Origin: Corylus avellana
Lineage: Eukaryota; Streptophyta; Magnoliopsida; Fagales; Betulaceae
Assembly (NCBI RefSeq): GCF_901000735.1
Contig: NC_081544.1
Coordinates: 34,733,235 to 34,797,234 of the forward strand
DNA: 64,000 nucleotides
Direction of reading: 5' to 3'
Part shown: one piece after another, positions 48,138 to 58,752 of the stretch
Position numbering within the stretch: the first letter of the stretch is position 1
How the letters are laid out: each line of letters begins with the position of its first letter
The notes under the pieces: generated by a model
The model's input: the letters and a program-made list of their open reading frames with translations, nothing else
Database searches by the model: none
Told to the model about the DNA's origin: nothing
Translations under genes and position numbers: made by a program

Positions 48138-49472
48138 CTGAGCTGATGAGAGGCCTTCCTCAAGTTGAATGAAGCAGAGAGAGAGACTCTTTTGATTGTT
48201 TTCGAACAAAGCTTTGTTTGTATGGCGGCAGGCAATGTGGTCAGAACTCAGAAGCTAGAACAGAACCGCAACAAAGGTTTTTCAAGAGACTCACAGGGAC
48301 AGGACACCGCTTTTTGAATCAAGGATAAGGAAGCCCGTTAGTTGTTTGATCGTATAATGTTTCTGCTTGATTGTCAACGAGCCCTAGGCCCAAGAGCCCA
48401 AGAGCCCAAGAGCCCAGGTGAGAACTCCACGAGCTGGACCAATGTTAATCAATTTAAATAGACGGCGTTAAAAGATTTTTTTTGAGAAAAAAAAAATAAT
48501 TTCCTCCTCTACGTTTAATTTAAAATGATTAATTAATATAATCATTTATATAATTCAATTCAAATTTCATCTAATATATAATTTATACAACACCATCACA
48601 AATCCATCCAATCTAATCCAAGGTATCATATTCATAGGTTAAATTTATAAAGATTTTATACTGAATCCCAACTAGAATTGGACAGCAAGTTTACATAGCT
48701 TTCATTATGTAGTTTCAGGAGTAGACCGGAGCTTTTCATAGTCAAGATTTTATTTTCCTGCATCTAATGGTATATATATATATATTTTGACATGTCCACA
48801 CAACTACACAAGGAAAGGGGGAGGGAAGATTCAAGCTAGTGATCTCTGCTTCATGAGACGTGATACACAGCAGACTGAACTACCCATTATAGACGTTATT
48901 TAAAATATTTAAATGACGGGAAAACGTATTCACCATGTGTTAATATGTACACCATTAAATACAGCATAACAAAACCGTTAACAAATTGAAATGGAGAGAA
49001 TGCTATTCCGAGTCCCATTCGCCTTCAACTTCAATAGACAAAAAGGAACCGTGTTAAATTTGACTGTCCAACATACAGGCTTACAGAGGGAGCTGGATGC
49101 ATGTTTAATTACGTTCACGCAAATTGGATTCCCTTGCATAAAAATTGAACGGTAACATCATGAAAAATAAAGGCCTCAAAAGTGATGGCCAGCAAAGCCA
49201 TTGGTATAAGCAACTCTGCCAACAGCAAACATATTCTAATTCGCCAAAAGTCGAAGGCCAAATTAGTGTGAACGGATTGGCGTGAAGAAATAGAAGAGAG
49301 AAAGAAGAAGACAAAAAAAAAAATAGTCCATCATAAAACCATGCAAACTCATAATATTAATGAAACTGAAAGGTGAATTCCAAGCATACAACCAGTATTC
49401 TCAAGTTTAATCTACCAATCTGCTTATTCTAAGCAGCCAAGCCTGCCTAAGAAAAATAGACCAAGATATCGC
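48138..49472. other. Intergenic region with a SINE-like copy
   Basis: Immediately upstream of the lysine-rich protein start is a leader-like stretch. A triple AGAGCCCAAG-type repeat occurs near 48388-48415. The SINE-like copy at 48771-48905 is listed separately. The end nearest 49472 is likely the KCR1 3' UTR. Confidence 0.5.
48771..48905 (-). mobile_element. tRNA-derived SINE-like copy
   Basis: Minus strand: GGGTAGTTCAGTCTG (box A-like), GTCTCATGAAGCAG, box B-like GCTTGAATCTTCC and CCTTGTGTAG...GGACATGTCAAAA. It has the same order of blocks as the copies at 33.6 and 55.4 kb. Confidence 0.6.
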
Positions 49473-52469
49473 CTATTCCTTCTTCCTGGAGTCCTTGAGC
49501 TGCCCTCTCTTTCGAATCCCAAGGCAAAATCCCAGGCGCCATTGGTCAACGACAGACTCCGGCAATGAGGCGGCCAAAGCCCAGAGGAGCGTATGGGGCC
49601 AGTAAGGTGTGCAACGGGGCTCGTACCCTATCCGACGCAGACCTGCCCGGGCATATTCGTCTGCTGATGGAACAAATAGTGAAGACCTCTTAATTGATGC
49701 CATCTTTGTTGCCACGTACAGAGGAACCTGCGTCCAGAGAGTTTATCAAAGAAAATGAAACAAAGCTTATTTCTTGAACAAATTAGCTCCCCAAAATTTG
49801 GATGATAAGAATATTCACAACATGTATTTTTTTCTTTCCCGTCTCAAAGTTAGATGCTATTGAGATTGTCTTTCCTTCTCATTTAGAAGACAAAGCATAA
49901 AAATTTAGATGCACAAGGCAGGACAAGTCATGAACTAGATAGTAGGGAAGAAAGTGATGATGCATATTGGTATTTCGCTCCACTCATTTTATAAGACCAC
50001 ATCGTTACTTACGCATTTCTCATTGCCTAACTTGACATCCTTTAGGGTCTTAGATCCATTTTTTCCCACTCTATTATTACTTAAAGGAGATGTCATTTGT
50101 TTTAGCAGCATATAACCATCTCATGATATTTCCCCATTTTGTTACTTGTATGAAGCTACCTCAAACCCTCCCAAATGCACTCAAAACTTTTACCGCACTA
50201 TCCAGTCATGCAACCTACCCAACATCCCATCTCATGTGATGCCAATCAGGTGGATCATTTTGAACATATAAAGGAACATAACCAAGCAACCTTTTAGAGG
50301 AAGTAAAAAACGAGTGAATACTAACAAGTGGAAAATTAAAAGTACACATAAAGAAAACTAAATGGTGCCAACAAAGAATAAAAAAATACCAAGCCCAACT
50401 TCTTGTGGTGGGCATTTGGGATGGAGGGGAGATGTGGAATGCCAAAAATCAAACACGTAGAAGAATTAATATAAAATCTATGACCTCCATAAGATAGGAA
50501 GGTGTAAATAATAATTATGATCGGGGGCCAGTGTTTAACCTTACACTTATCAATATCATGATTGAATAATATGTGAAGCTCCCAAACGCCCTAAAAGTAT
50601 CTTTTTTAAAATAATTTAAGAAGTTTGCATGAAGGCTACCATCTGTTCTTTAGCCATCATTGCCTTCAAAACAATAGAAATAAAGAAAAAAAAGAAAAAG
50701 AAAAAAGAAAAAATTGAGAAGGCTCCATAAAGGAACTATTTTTTCTTTTGTTTTCCCTACAGTCCATGGCTAAAGTAACAATCTACTAATCCCTCACCTC
50801 TTGTTTAGAATCATATACTAGTACAAAATGGAAATGAATGACAGGTAAACTCTACCTAATGAGCCTAATAAACAAAACAAAGCATAGCAATTTTGTCTAC
50901 TATATAAAATATTAATCTGAAAAAGAGAAAATAAGGAAAGATGACGTTTCCTAACATTCTAATAAGCAAATCAGGTTGTGAATAAATTGAGTTTTCTCAT
51001 TGCACTGAGATACGCGTGTTGGACAACAATGGGCCATGCTTATATACTCACCAATCACGGCCACTTCCTTCTAGCAACGGCACAAGTCTGCTGTATTATA
51101 CCACTGGATTTCTTGGGTGGCTGAACAATGACAATCTCTTTCGAAGGTCAAACAGAGAAATATTTAATGGCTTGGTGAAAGTTGAACAGGCTGTTAATTT
51201 GGCTACACAGGCCCCTAAAAGTTGTCTTCTTTAACAATATTCTCAACAATGAGCAGACACACCAATCGAAAGGTGAAAATGAAAATCCACCATCCATGGT
51301 TACTGAACATTGAAGTTCTTACTTGGCAACTAAAAAACAACACAACCATCACAAGGAGAAGGCCTAAAATATAAAGTAGATTTCGTTTAATATAATTTGA
51401 ACAAATCTAAATATTGGATCTCCATCCTTTAATGTCCTGTTCATGATCATTACTGTACGACGAAGAACATCGAACTATACTGTTTTACATTAAAACTGGA
51501 TGCAATGATACTATGATATTAAACACTATATCAATACAAAGAATTCTCCCTAAAATAAAGCAATACCATCTGAGAGGGCTCAGTACCTGACACTGGACGT
51601 CGATCCCACTTTTCTTGTATTCAACATAGAGACACCTCGAGAATTGATCAACATACCTGATTGCAATTTGCAAACATAAGTAAGCTCCTTTCACCTCATA
51701 TACTATAGGATTAATTAGATTCAAATACATAAATTGGACAAAGAGAGAACTTGCTGGTAGTCTTGAAACATAAACAGAGATAACAAAATTCAAGAAGAAA
51801 AAAAAAGAAGAAGGCAAATTCAAATGCTTACGCTTTCGTGGCAGCATAAACAGCATAGAGAGGATCCGAGGGGATCACAATAGCAGCCCCAGAGCCAATA
51901 TTTACGATTGCACCCCTCTTCCTCTTGAGCATCCCAGGCAGAACAGCGTGAGTAACCTTTGAAGTAGCTTCAACATTGATCTTAATCAAATTCTTCAGCA
52001 GCTCCTCATCCACTTCGTGGTAAAACCTGGCATACGGGTACGACATCCCAACGTTGTTGATCAGAAGCCCAACATCCAACCCTTCAATGGCTTCGCTAAT
52101 CCTCCGAACACCCTCGGAAAGATCACCAGCAAAGTCCACAACAACGGTCTTGATCTGGGTCTTACCGTACTTGGCTTGAATCGAATCCGAAACATCTTTG
52201 AGCTTGTCCGGATTCCGACCCACCAAGATCAGATTAATCCCTTTACGAGCCAATTGAAAAGCGAAACCCTTGCCAATACCGTCAGTGGGTCCGGTAACGA
52301 GGGCCCAGGACCCGTACTTCTTGAGGTTCTTAGCGGGTCTGAGAAAATTGACGTAGACCCAGTTGAAGAAGGCGAGAGCAAATTTAAGAGCCGAGAGAGA
52401 ACCCAAAGTGAAAAGAACGAGAACCCAGAACGGCTGACCTTTGAGCTTGTCCATGAAACAGAGTTCCAT
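49473..52469 (-). CDS. KCR1: Very-long-chain 3-oxoacyl-CoA reductase (beta-ketoacyl reductase, KCR1 type)
   Basis: NADPH-dependent reductase of the fatty acid elongase complex in the ER, reducing 3-ketoacyl-CoA on the way to very-long-chain fatty acids for waxes and sphingolipids. Three exons: 52469-51832, 51656-51587 and 49727-49473, all GT-AG, total 963 nt or 320 residues (family norm about 318). Residues 13-35 are a hydrophobic N-terminal anchor. The short-chain dehydrogenase domain shows the cofactor motif TGPTDGIG (59-66), [13 protein letters not shown], the serine region IGSGAA (Ser193) and the Y-x3-K catalytic pair Tyr208/Lys212 (YAATK). The C-terminus RKKE is basic, like the ER-retention end of other KCRs. 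Intron 2 is about 1.86 kb. A paralogous last exon lies upstream at 56.4-56.7 kb. Confidence 0.95.
49728..51586. other. Large intron 2 of KCR1
   Basis: 1.86 kb with no coding segment or recognisable transposon. Confidence 0.7.
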
Positions 52470-54602
52470 GTTGGAAGAGAGTGTGCTTTTGATTTGGATC
52501 TGAGAGGGAATAGTGGAATGAAATGGGTTTTATAGGAGAGATTAATCACCGTGAATCACAAGAGATTCAGTGGATTCGTGGCTGCTACAGTTGTTTGCAG
52601 ATTTGACAAAAAGCGAGGGACGGAGTTACCGAAAACATTCAATTCTTGTCAGTGACGATGGAGGATAGGCTAGGACAGTTAAGAGAGCAATAGGTATTCA
52701 ATTTATGAAAGCGGGAGAGAGAGAGACGACAGAGTTGGGTGAAGTAGATGAGCGGAAAACAACCACAATTATGAATTAACTACGAACGTGGGGTGCTCTG
52801 TTTTCCATACTCTCCAACCTTAACCATTTGTTCGTGTAGCCCAATCGATTGGATACTATACTACGCCTCATAAAATACATGGCAAGAAAAAAAAAAAAAA
52901 AAAAAAAAAAAACTTAACCATTTGATGAGTTTTAGCGAACCCCGGCTTTTCCTTTCCCTTATTTTTATACATGTAAATATGTAATTGAACAAAGCAAAGA
53001 TAAAATATAAAAATAAATAAATTGTGTAATCTCGTTTTCATTTCTATTTGTGGAGAGAATATGAGTTTCCATTTCACCATAATAGAATAATAGATGGATG
53101 AAGCCAGGCTAAAGGAGGTTGATGGTTGAGTTTTTAGTTTTTTTGTGGAGAAAAAATAGTAACTCGAGAAGAGATTGGGAAATTGACTCCACTTTTGGTT
53201 GATTGTTATATATCAATATCCCAGTACACGTTTTGGCCAAATTTGTTGCTTTAAAATGCAAATATATTATACAGCCTAATATATATATATTCAACTAAAA
53301 AGCAAAAAAATACCCTGTAAAAAATGTTGCCAAGCCAACTTGAAATGAATTAGAGTATGCATTTAACTTAAATCCGGATGGGCCTTAAAAACTCAACTTT
53401 TGCAGCCCCCAATCACCAACTGTCACATAAGCAAAATGCACAAAACTTTCTACAGCCTAAAACACTAGATTTTTTTTTTTTTTTTTTCTTCCTTCCATTT
53501 CTTCTTCTCTCCCATTTATTTTTCTTCCTCACATTTCTTCTTCTTCCTTCTTTTTGTCATTTAACAGAGAAAGAGTAAACCTTCCATTTAACAGTCATCT
53601 TCTCCAACGTTATGGTGATAAAATTCTTTAAGGGTTAACCTTCCATCTCTAAGTTTTAGATTTGAATCAAAAACCGAGTTTTGTGGCATTACAAACGAGT
53701 TTTAAGGCATTAAAAATAAGTTTTGAGATATTAGAAACGATTTTTGAATCATTATAAATGGATTTTGGGCATTAAAAATGAGTTTTTTAGGCTGGGTTTT
53801 GTGGGTTTTTCGACGGGTCAGGTGGGTTCTCGTGGGTTTGGCCATGGGTCTCACCAAACCCATGGCGTGCGTCAGGCAGCTTGGATTTTTTTTTTTTTTT
53901 TTCATTTTGATCCAATGCTTTTGTTCTCGGTTTTATTTTTTGCATTTTTCTTGAATGAATGAGGTGTTACAAGGTGATTAGATGCTGCAAAACACTATTT
54001 TTAAAGTCTGACCCTATAGTAGGGGCTCTCTTAGAGTATATATACATTTTCTGGTAAAATCAGAAGTAGCTGATTTGCACAAATTTATAAATGATTTGTC
54101 ATTGTAACCATGTGGGTCGGTTACATTTAGTTTTTTATGAAAAAACTATCTATAATAATTCTAAAATCGTATGTACAAGTTTTGTTCGTACGAGTACGAC
54201 TTAGGGCAAGGAAACTCCAAAATTGTGTTACCATTTCCTCGGAAATGTCATCATCCTACTATTCTAAACTGCCCCCTCACTTAATTAGGTTAACAGCTAC
54301 CAACTCAAAATTAAAAAAAAAAAAATTAATTAAAATCAGGCCAACAACTTTTGAGAACAGATCTTAAGGGCAACAGTAGACCATTTTAATGTTTGAAAAT
54401 GTAATTTGGGACCAATGCTGGAGTAGATTAATATGATTAGCGTTCCCATTAATTACTCAATAGCTCGTAATTAAAGCTTTGGCTGCTATCTTAAATACGT
54501 GAGGGCTACAAGTGGTTGAGGCAAGAGGCAAGAAGCAAGAGACCAGGCTGCCAGCTTCTAGGAAAAAAAATCATTTTTGGTCCATTTTGGACTGGAGGAT
54601 AT
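52470..54602. other. Intergenic region upstream of KCR1
   Basis: This includes the KCR1 promoter and leader, which has no clear TATA box. Poly-A/T runs occur at about 52888-52911, 53470-53487 and 53887-53902. Degenerate GGCATTAAAAATGAGTTTT-like units lie at about 53690-53790. No gene was recognised. Confidence 0.45.
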
Positions 54603-55160
54603 CTAGTTAATGACTAGGATTTTTTAAATTTCTTTAAAGAAATTTTTGAACCACAAATATACCATGTGTCTTTCTAATAAAAAAATAAAAAAAATATTAC
54701 TTAAAAATTTTAAAATAATTAAAAAATAATAATCATCTCTATTCTTGCCATAGGGGGTGGCAAGCCACCCCATTTTTACCCATGGGGTGGCCCTTGGGGT
54801 GGTTTGGCCAGCCCCAAAGGGCCAAATGAAAAAAAATAAATAAAAATTGGGTTTGCCTTTTGGGGTGGCCGAACCAACCCCAAGGGCCATGAGGGTGGCT
54901 TCGGCCACCACCAAAGGTCAACGCTATACTTTTTTTTTTTTTTTTTTTTGGTCATTGGGGGTGGCAGGCCACCCCTTAGGGCAAAAATGGGGTGGTCCGG
55001 CCACCCCTATAGCAAGAATGGGGATGATTATTTTTTTATTATTTTGTTTTTTAATTATTTTAAAATTTTAAGTAATTTTATATTATTTTTTTTATTAGAA
55101 AGACACATGGTACATTTGTGGTCCTAGGATTTCTTTAAAGAAATCCTAACCATTAACTGG
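54603..55160. mobile_element. Foldback transposon (~558 bp) with long inverted repeats
   Basis: The outer ~190 bp at each side are inverted copies. Both contain TTTCTTTAAAGAAAT, CCATGTGTCTTTCTAATAAA, TTTTAAAATAATTAAAAAA and AATAATCATC, then a GGGGTGGCC-rich section. The centre holds GGTGGCCGAACCAACCCC-type sequence and a T run. There is no coding capacity. Flanks GGAGGATAT and AGAGGATTC could be a worn 9-bp duplication, which would suggest a Mutator-like element; this is weak. Confidence 0.7.
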
Positions 55161-56445
55161 AGAGGATTCTTTTCTGCTTTGAGGAAGGGATTCTCATCAT
55201 TTTAATGAGAAAGAGATGCAATTCTTTGCTCCATACTCCATACATTTCTAAATCGAAGCAATTAGACATGATTGTTAATTTTTGGATGGTTTGATTATGA
55301 TGGTAGGATGCTTCCAAGGTAGATCTAATGGTTAGATTTACTTGACCGTCATCAATTAAGTTTGGTCTAATGATTAAGTAATACTAATAAGTTCCAAGGA
55401 GTAGCTTAATTGGCTAGGGATCGATTACGCCTTATGAAGCGGAGGTCGTTAGTTCGAATCCATTGTCCCCCTCTCCTTGTGAGGACACGTCAAAAAAAAA
55501 AAGAAAAAGTAATCGTTACTAAAATTTATGATTTAACGATTATAATTAAATAACTGTTAATTATAAATTTAATATAACATTAATCAAGATCAAGTGTTTG
55601 TTAATATCGAATTGTCAGATTTTAATATTGTTGAAATTAGCAGTTATTTTCTGTTAATTTTGAAATTACACATGTAACTATATAGAGTCCCTCGCAGCTC
55701 GATTTGTTTTAAATTTCTTTTCTTTTATATCTCTTAAAATCATTATGTAGTTTTAAAATTGGTGTTTATCTCCTTAATTGCTAGAATAGAAACCTTTAGC
55801 ATTCTTGTTTGGTTTTGTGCAAAACGTAATAAAATTACAGAGGTTTTTCTAAGGCAATATTGTATACCGGAGAAGTATTTGCAATATATAACCCAATGTA
55901 CACCACCGGGTTAGAATTGGTGGGGGCAAACAAATTTTTTTATTTTAATAAAAAAAATAGCAAATCTATAACAAACATAATTAGGATCACGTTTATTAAT
56001 TTTTTATTTATTTTTTTAGATTTATGTGCTAACACATATGAGGAAATTGATCAAGGTTTTCAAGTTTTTTTTTTTTTTTTTTACACTTAGGTTTGAATTT
56101 GTATCATAGATGGTACCTGACTTATGGGTAAATACTAATTTAGTACTTCTATCATCATTCTGTTAGCCAAATTAACAGACTGCAATAAGGTGGTTTCGAC
56201 CATCCTTACGGCCAATCTGGAGTAGTTCGACCACCCCATAGCCTCTGAGGTTGCTGGACCACCTCCAAAAACTTATGCCATTAGGATAAGGTACTCTTGC
56301 AACATCATTGCCAATTGAAGCAGTAGATCGTTGAGAGAGTGAAAACCATTATTTTAATTACTTCATGCATGAGGTGGTTTCATAGATAAATTGATACATT
56401 TTGCATGCTTTATTAAATGATTTAATTATGAGCTTCAAAATGTTT
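55161..56445. other. Intergenic region between elements
   Basis: AT-rich DNA holding the SINE-like copy at 55393-55505. GGTGG/CCACC-rich scraps at about 56188-56270 resemble the centre of the foldback element at 54.6-55.2 kb. No gene was recognised. Confidence 0.45.
55393..55505 (+). mobile_element. tRNA-derived SINE with box A and box B
   Basis: TAGCTTAATTGG (55402-55413) is a good polymerase III box A, and GTTCGAATCC (55452-55461) a perfect box B at tRNA-like spacing. The 3' part reads CTCCTTGTGAGGACACGTC and then an A run (about 55491-55502). It does not fold as an intact tRNA gene and has the non-tRNA 3' region shared with the copies at 33.6 and 48.8 kb, so I call it a SINE. Confidence 0.75.
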
Positions 56446-56706
56446 TCACTGCTTCCCCGTCATCATCTTCTTCACTCTTCTCTTACGGATGATGTTGAGA
56501 AAGAGCTCGAAAATGCACCAATCCAGTAATGGCTCTGGCAATCCATGCATTATAAACCGCTGCACAGAATGGATCCAATATGGTATACAGATATGCTCAT
56601 AACCGATCCATCGTATGCTTGCTTTGCTATACATCTCCGGTGATGGAACCAAGAAAAGAGGTGCCTTCAAACCTCTTGTTATTTTTGTTGCCACAAACAT
56701 TGGAGT
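56446..56706 (-). pseudogene. Lone last exon of a KCR paralogue
   Basis: After an acceptor (GCATGCAG), 261 nt read in phase 0 as TPMFVATKITRG ... SIRWIGYEHICIPYWIHSVQ ... and stop at 56446-56448. This matches exon 3 of KCR1 ([15 protein letters not shown] ... [20 protein letters not shown]) in length (261 versus 255 nt), phase and motifs, but with many substitutions, more like KCR2-type proteins. No exons 1 or 2 are found between here and the LINE, nor downstream of the LINE to 64 kb on this strand. It is either a fragment or the end of a gene whose intron now holds the LINE and whose other exons lie beyond the window. The exon itself is unbroken. Confidence 0.75.
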
Positions 56707-57201
56707 CTGCATGCCAAAATATTACACCATCAAACTAATTAAATATCTACAAACTATATCCATCATATGATTTTTGCTAAGAGTACATTTGTGAATGTTA
56801 GTCTCGCATTGAGAAAGTTTTTTTTTTTTAAAAAAAAAACCGTAGTTAATATACAGACACAAGCCTAGTAACTTAATTAGTTTTTTAAACATTATCGTTT
56901 GTGTAGTCCAGCTTCGAAGAACCTAATGGGGGCAATGGTTGGTGCAGCCTTTGAGGTGGCGCTTACTAGTTGTCTGTAATCTATTAGGGAGAAGGTGGAT
57001 GAGGATGTTGGTTATTTGTGATGGCTTACAAGTTTTCACGAAGAATCTGTTGGTACTGTTTGTTTAATTTTTAACAATCTAGTATTGGTAACGTTTTCTC
57101 GCTAGTTCAGATCTGGAGGAGAAGGAATTGTTTTTCATGTTTGTTTTGAAATCGTGAAAGGAAAATATCTTTTGTAGCAGTTCGGGTGAATCTTGAGCGG
57201 A

Positions 57202-58752
57202 ATGGCGGATGATCTTTCAAAGCTATGGGAAGCTTTATCTCTGTCGAAGGGAGATGGCGTTGAGGTTGCTATTCAGGCAAACGATGTGCAAGGGGCTTTC
57301 AATAGAGGAAAAGCGTGTATTGTGGGCAAACTAGTGACAGATCATATAGTGAGTAAAGAAACAATCAAGAAGGAGCTTTTGCGATGGTGGAGATTATCTG
57401 GAGACCTAACTTTCAAAGTGCTTGGAGATAATTTATTTTTGATTGAATTTGAACATGGTAGGGACAAAGTACGTGTAATGGAAGGGAGACCTTGGGTGTT
57501 TGAAGGTTATCTGTTCTTGGTTGAAGATTTTGACGGAAGGACCTCTCCTTTGGATCTAAAATTTGACAAAGCCTCCTTTTGGGTGAGAATGATAAATCTG
57601 CCTCTAGCATGTATGGGGAGGGAGGTGGGTTTAAAAATTGGAGCTTCAGTTGGTCTCGTAGAGGAGGTGGATACTGACTCAGATGGTATTGGTTGGGGAG
57701 AATCTCTGCGGGTGAAGATCCAACTCGATCTGGCGAAACCCCTACCAAGGGGACGATTATTGAACTTTGAAGGGAAATCCACTTTGGTGGCCTTTCAATA
57801 TGAAAGACTTCCTAAATTTTGTTTTCAGTGTGGAGTCATTACCCATGGAAAGGAGGGGTGCCCGAATAGAAGCAATCTCCGAAATAAGGATGAAACCCCC
57901 AAATTCGGTCCTTGGCTTAGAGCATCATCCCCGTCAAGAAGAACTGAAAAAACTTTTGGGAAAAATACGGTTAGAAGCGAACATACAACCTCTGGTCCGA
58001 ACAAAGATGACAAATTTCCAAGGCGCAAAGCTCAGGATAGCAGAACGAGTACTGGCTGGAAAAACCATTTCCCAGGTTCCGGCGAGAACGACGAACGGGA
58101 AAACGTTATTCCGGAAAATCAGCGTCAATTCTCCAAGAAAGGGGAGGGCGGATTTACAGGAGCGTATCAAGGGAATTTTGAAAAAAGATTTCATGAGATT
58201 GCGAAGCCAAATAAGGAAGAAATATCTGGAGGTAACGGCAAGGAAAAGCAATCAATGAAATTAAATGAGAGGGAGATTCGCGATCAAGAGGAAGTTTTGC
58301 CAGTGAAAAAAGCGGATGATTTATTGCCAAAAGATTTGCCCAAAATATCATGTGAAGGTGCTTGGCCTGTGGGCCACCTTGAGATGCAAGACCACCCAAG
58401 CCCAATTTCTATAGGCCTTGGAGGAGTGCACTCTAGTCCTAGGGGGTCCTTTTCTGGCCCGGTTATGACAGATATTGCAAAGTCGATGCAAGAAAATCAT
58501 GGAGAATTTGCCAAGGCAAGAAAGGGAGCAGAAAAAAATCCTGAGAGGTTGGCAGTATCGTGGAAGAGAAAGGAGAGGGAAGATGAGCAGAATGGAAGTT
58601 CATCAACTTTGCAAAATTTTCACAAGAAGAGGGGCCTTGGGAGTGAAGGGAGTGGAACTGAAGATAAAACTTCTCCTAATAAGGGACAGAAAAATTCTTT
58701 TCATGGATCGGGATTGGCGGAGGCTGGCACCCAGCCCCGCCGACCGCGATGA
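57202..58752 (+). CDS. LINE ORF1 protein (DUF4283 and CCHC zinc knuckle)
   Basis: 516 residues, nucleic-acid-binding ORF1 product of the LINE. Residues about 30-160 match the DUF4283-type domain of plant LINE ORF1 (GKLVTDHIVSKETIKKELLR, WVFEGYLFLVEDFDG, FWVRMINLPLACM). A CX2CX4HX4C knuckle follows at Cys207, Cys210, His215 and Cys220 (CFQCGVITHGKEGC). The C-terminal half is basic and low in complexity. The start is the ATG at 57202; an upstream in-frame TTG was ignored. The stop TGA overlaps the ORF2 start as ATGA, which suggests ORF2 is translated by reinitiation. The frame is unbroken. Confidence 0.9.
   Translation: MADDLSKLWEALSLSKGDGVEVAIQANDVQGAFNRGKACIVGKLVTDHIVSKETIKKELLRWWRLSGDLTFKVLGDNLFLIEFEHGRDKVRVMEGRPWVFEGYLFLVEDFDGRTSPLDLKFDKASFWVRMINLPLACMGREVGLKIGASVGLVEEVDTDSDGIGWGESLRVKIQLDLAKPLPRGRLLNFEGKSTLVAFQYERLPKFCFQCGVITHGKEGCPNRSNLRNKDETPKFGPWLRASSPSRRTEKTFGKNTVRSEHTTSGPNKDDKFPRRKAQDSRTSTGWKNHFPGSGENDERENVIPENQRQFSKKGEGGFTGAYQGNFEKRFHEIAKPNKEEISGGNGKEKQSMKLNEREIRDQEEVLPVKKADDLLPKDLPKISCEGAWPVGHLEMQDHPSPISIGLGGVHSSPRGSFSGPVMTDIAKSMQENHGEFAKARKGAEKNPERLAVSWKRKEREDEQNGSSSTLQNFHKKRGLGSEGSGTEDKTSPNKGQKNSFHGSGLAEAGTQPRRPR

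Noticed and set aside
55402..55461. Possible tRNA gene
   Set aside because: Boxes A and B are good, but no cloverleaf with acceptor stem can be formed, and a SINE-type 3' region with an A tail follows.
57193..57201. Upstream TTG as ORF1 start of the LINE
   Set aside because: The ATG at 57202 is three codons downstream, and non-ATG starts are not expected here.
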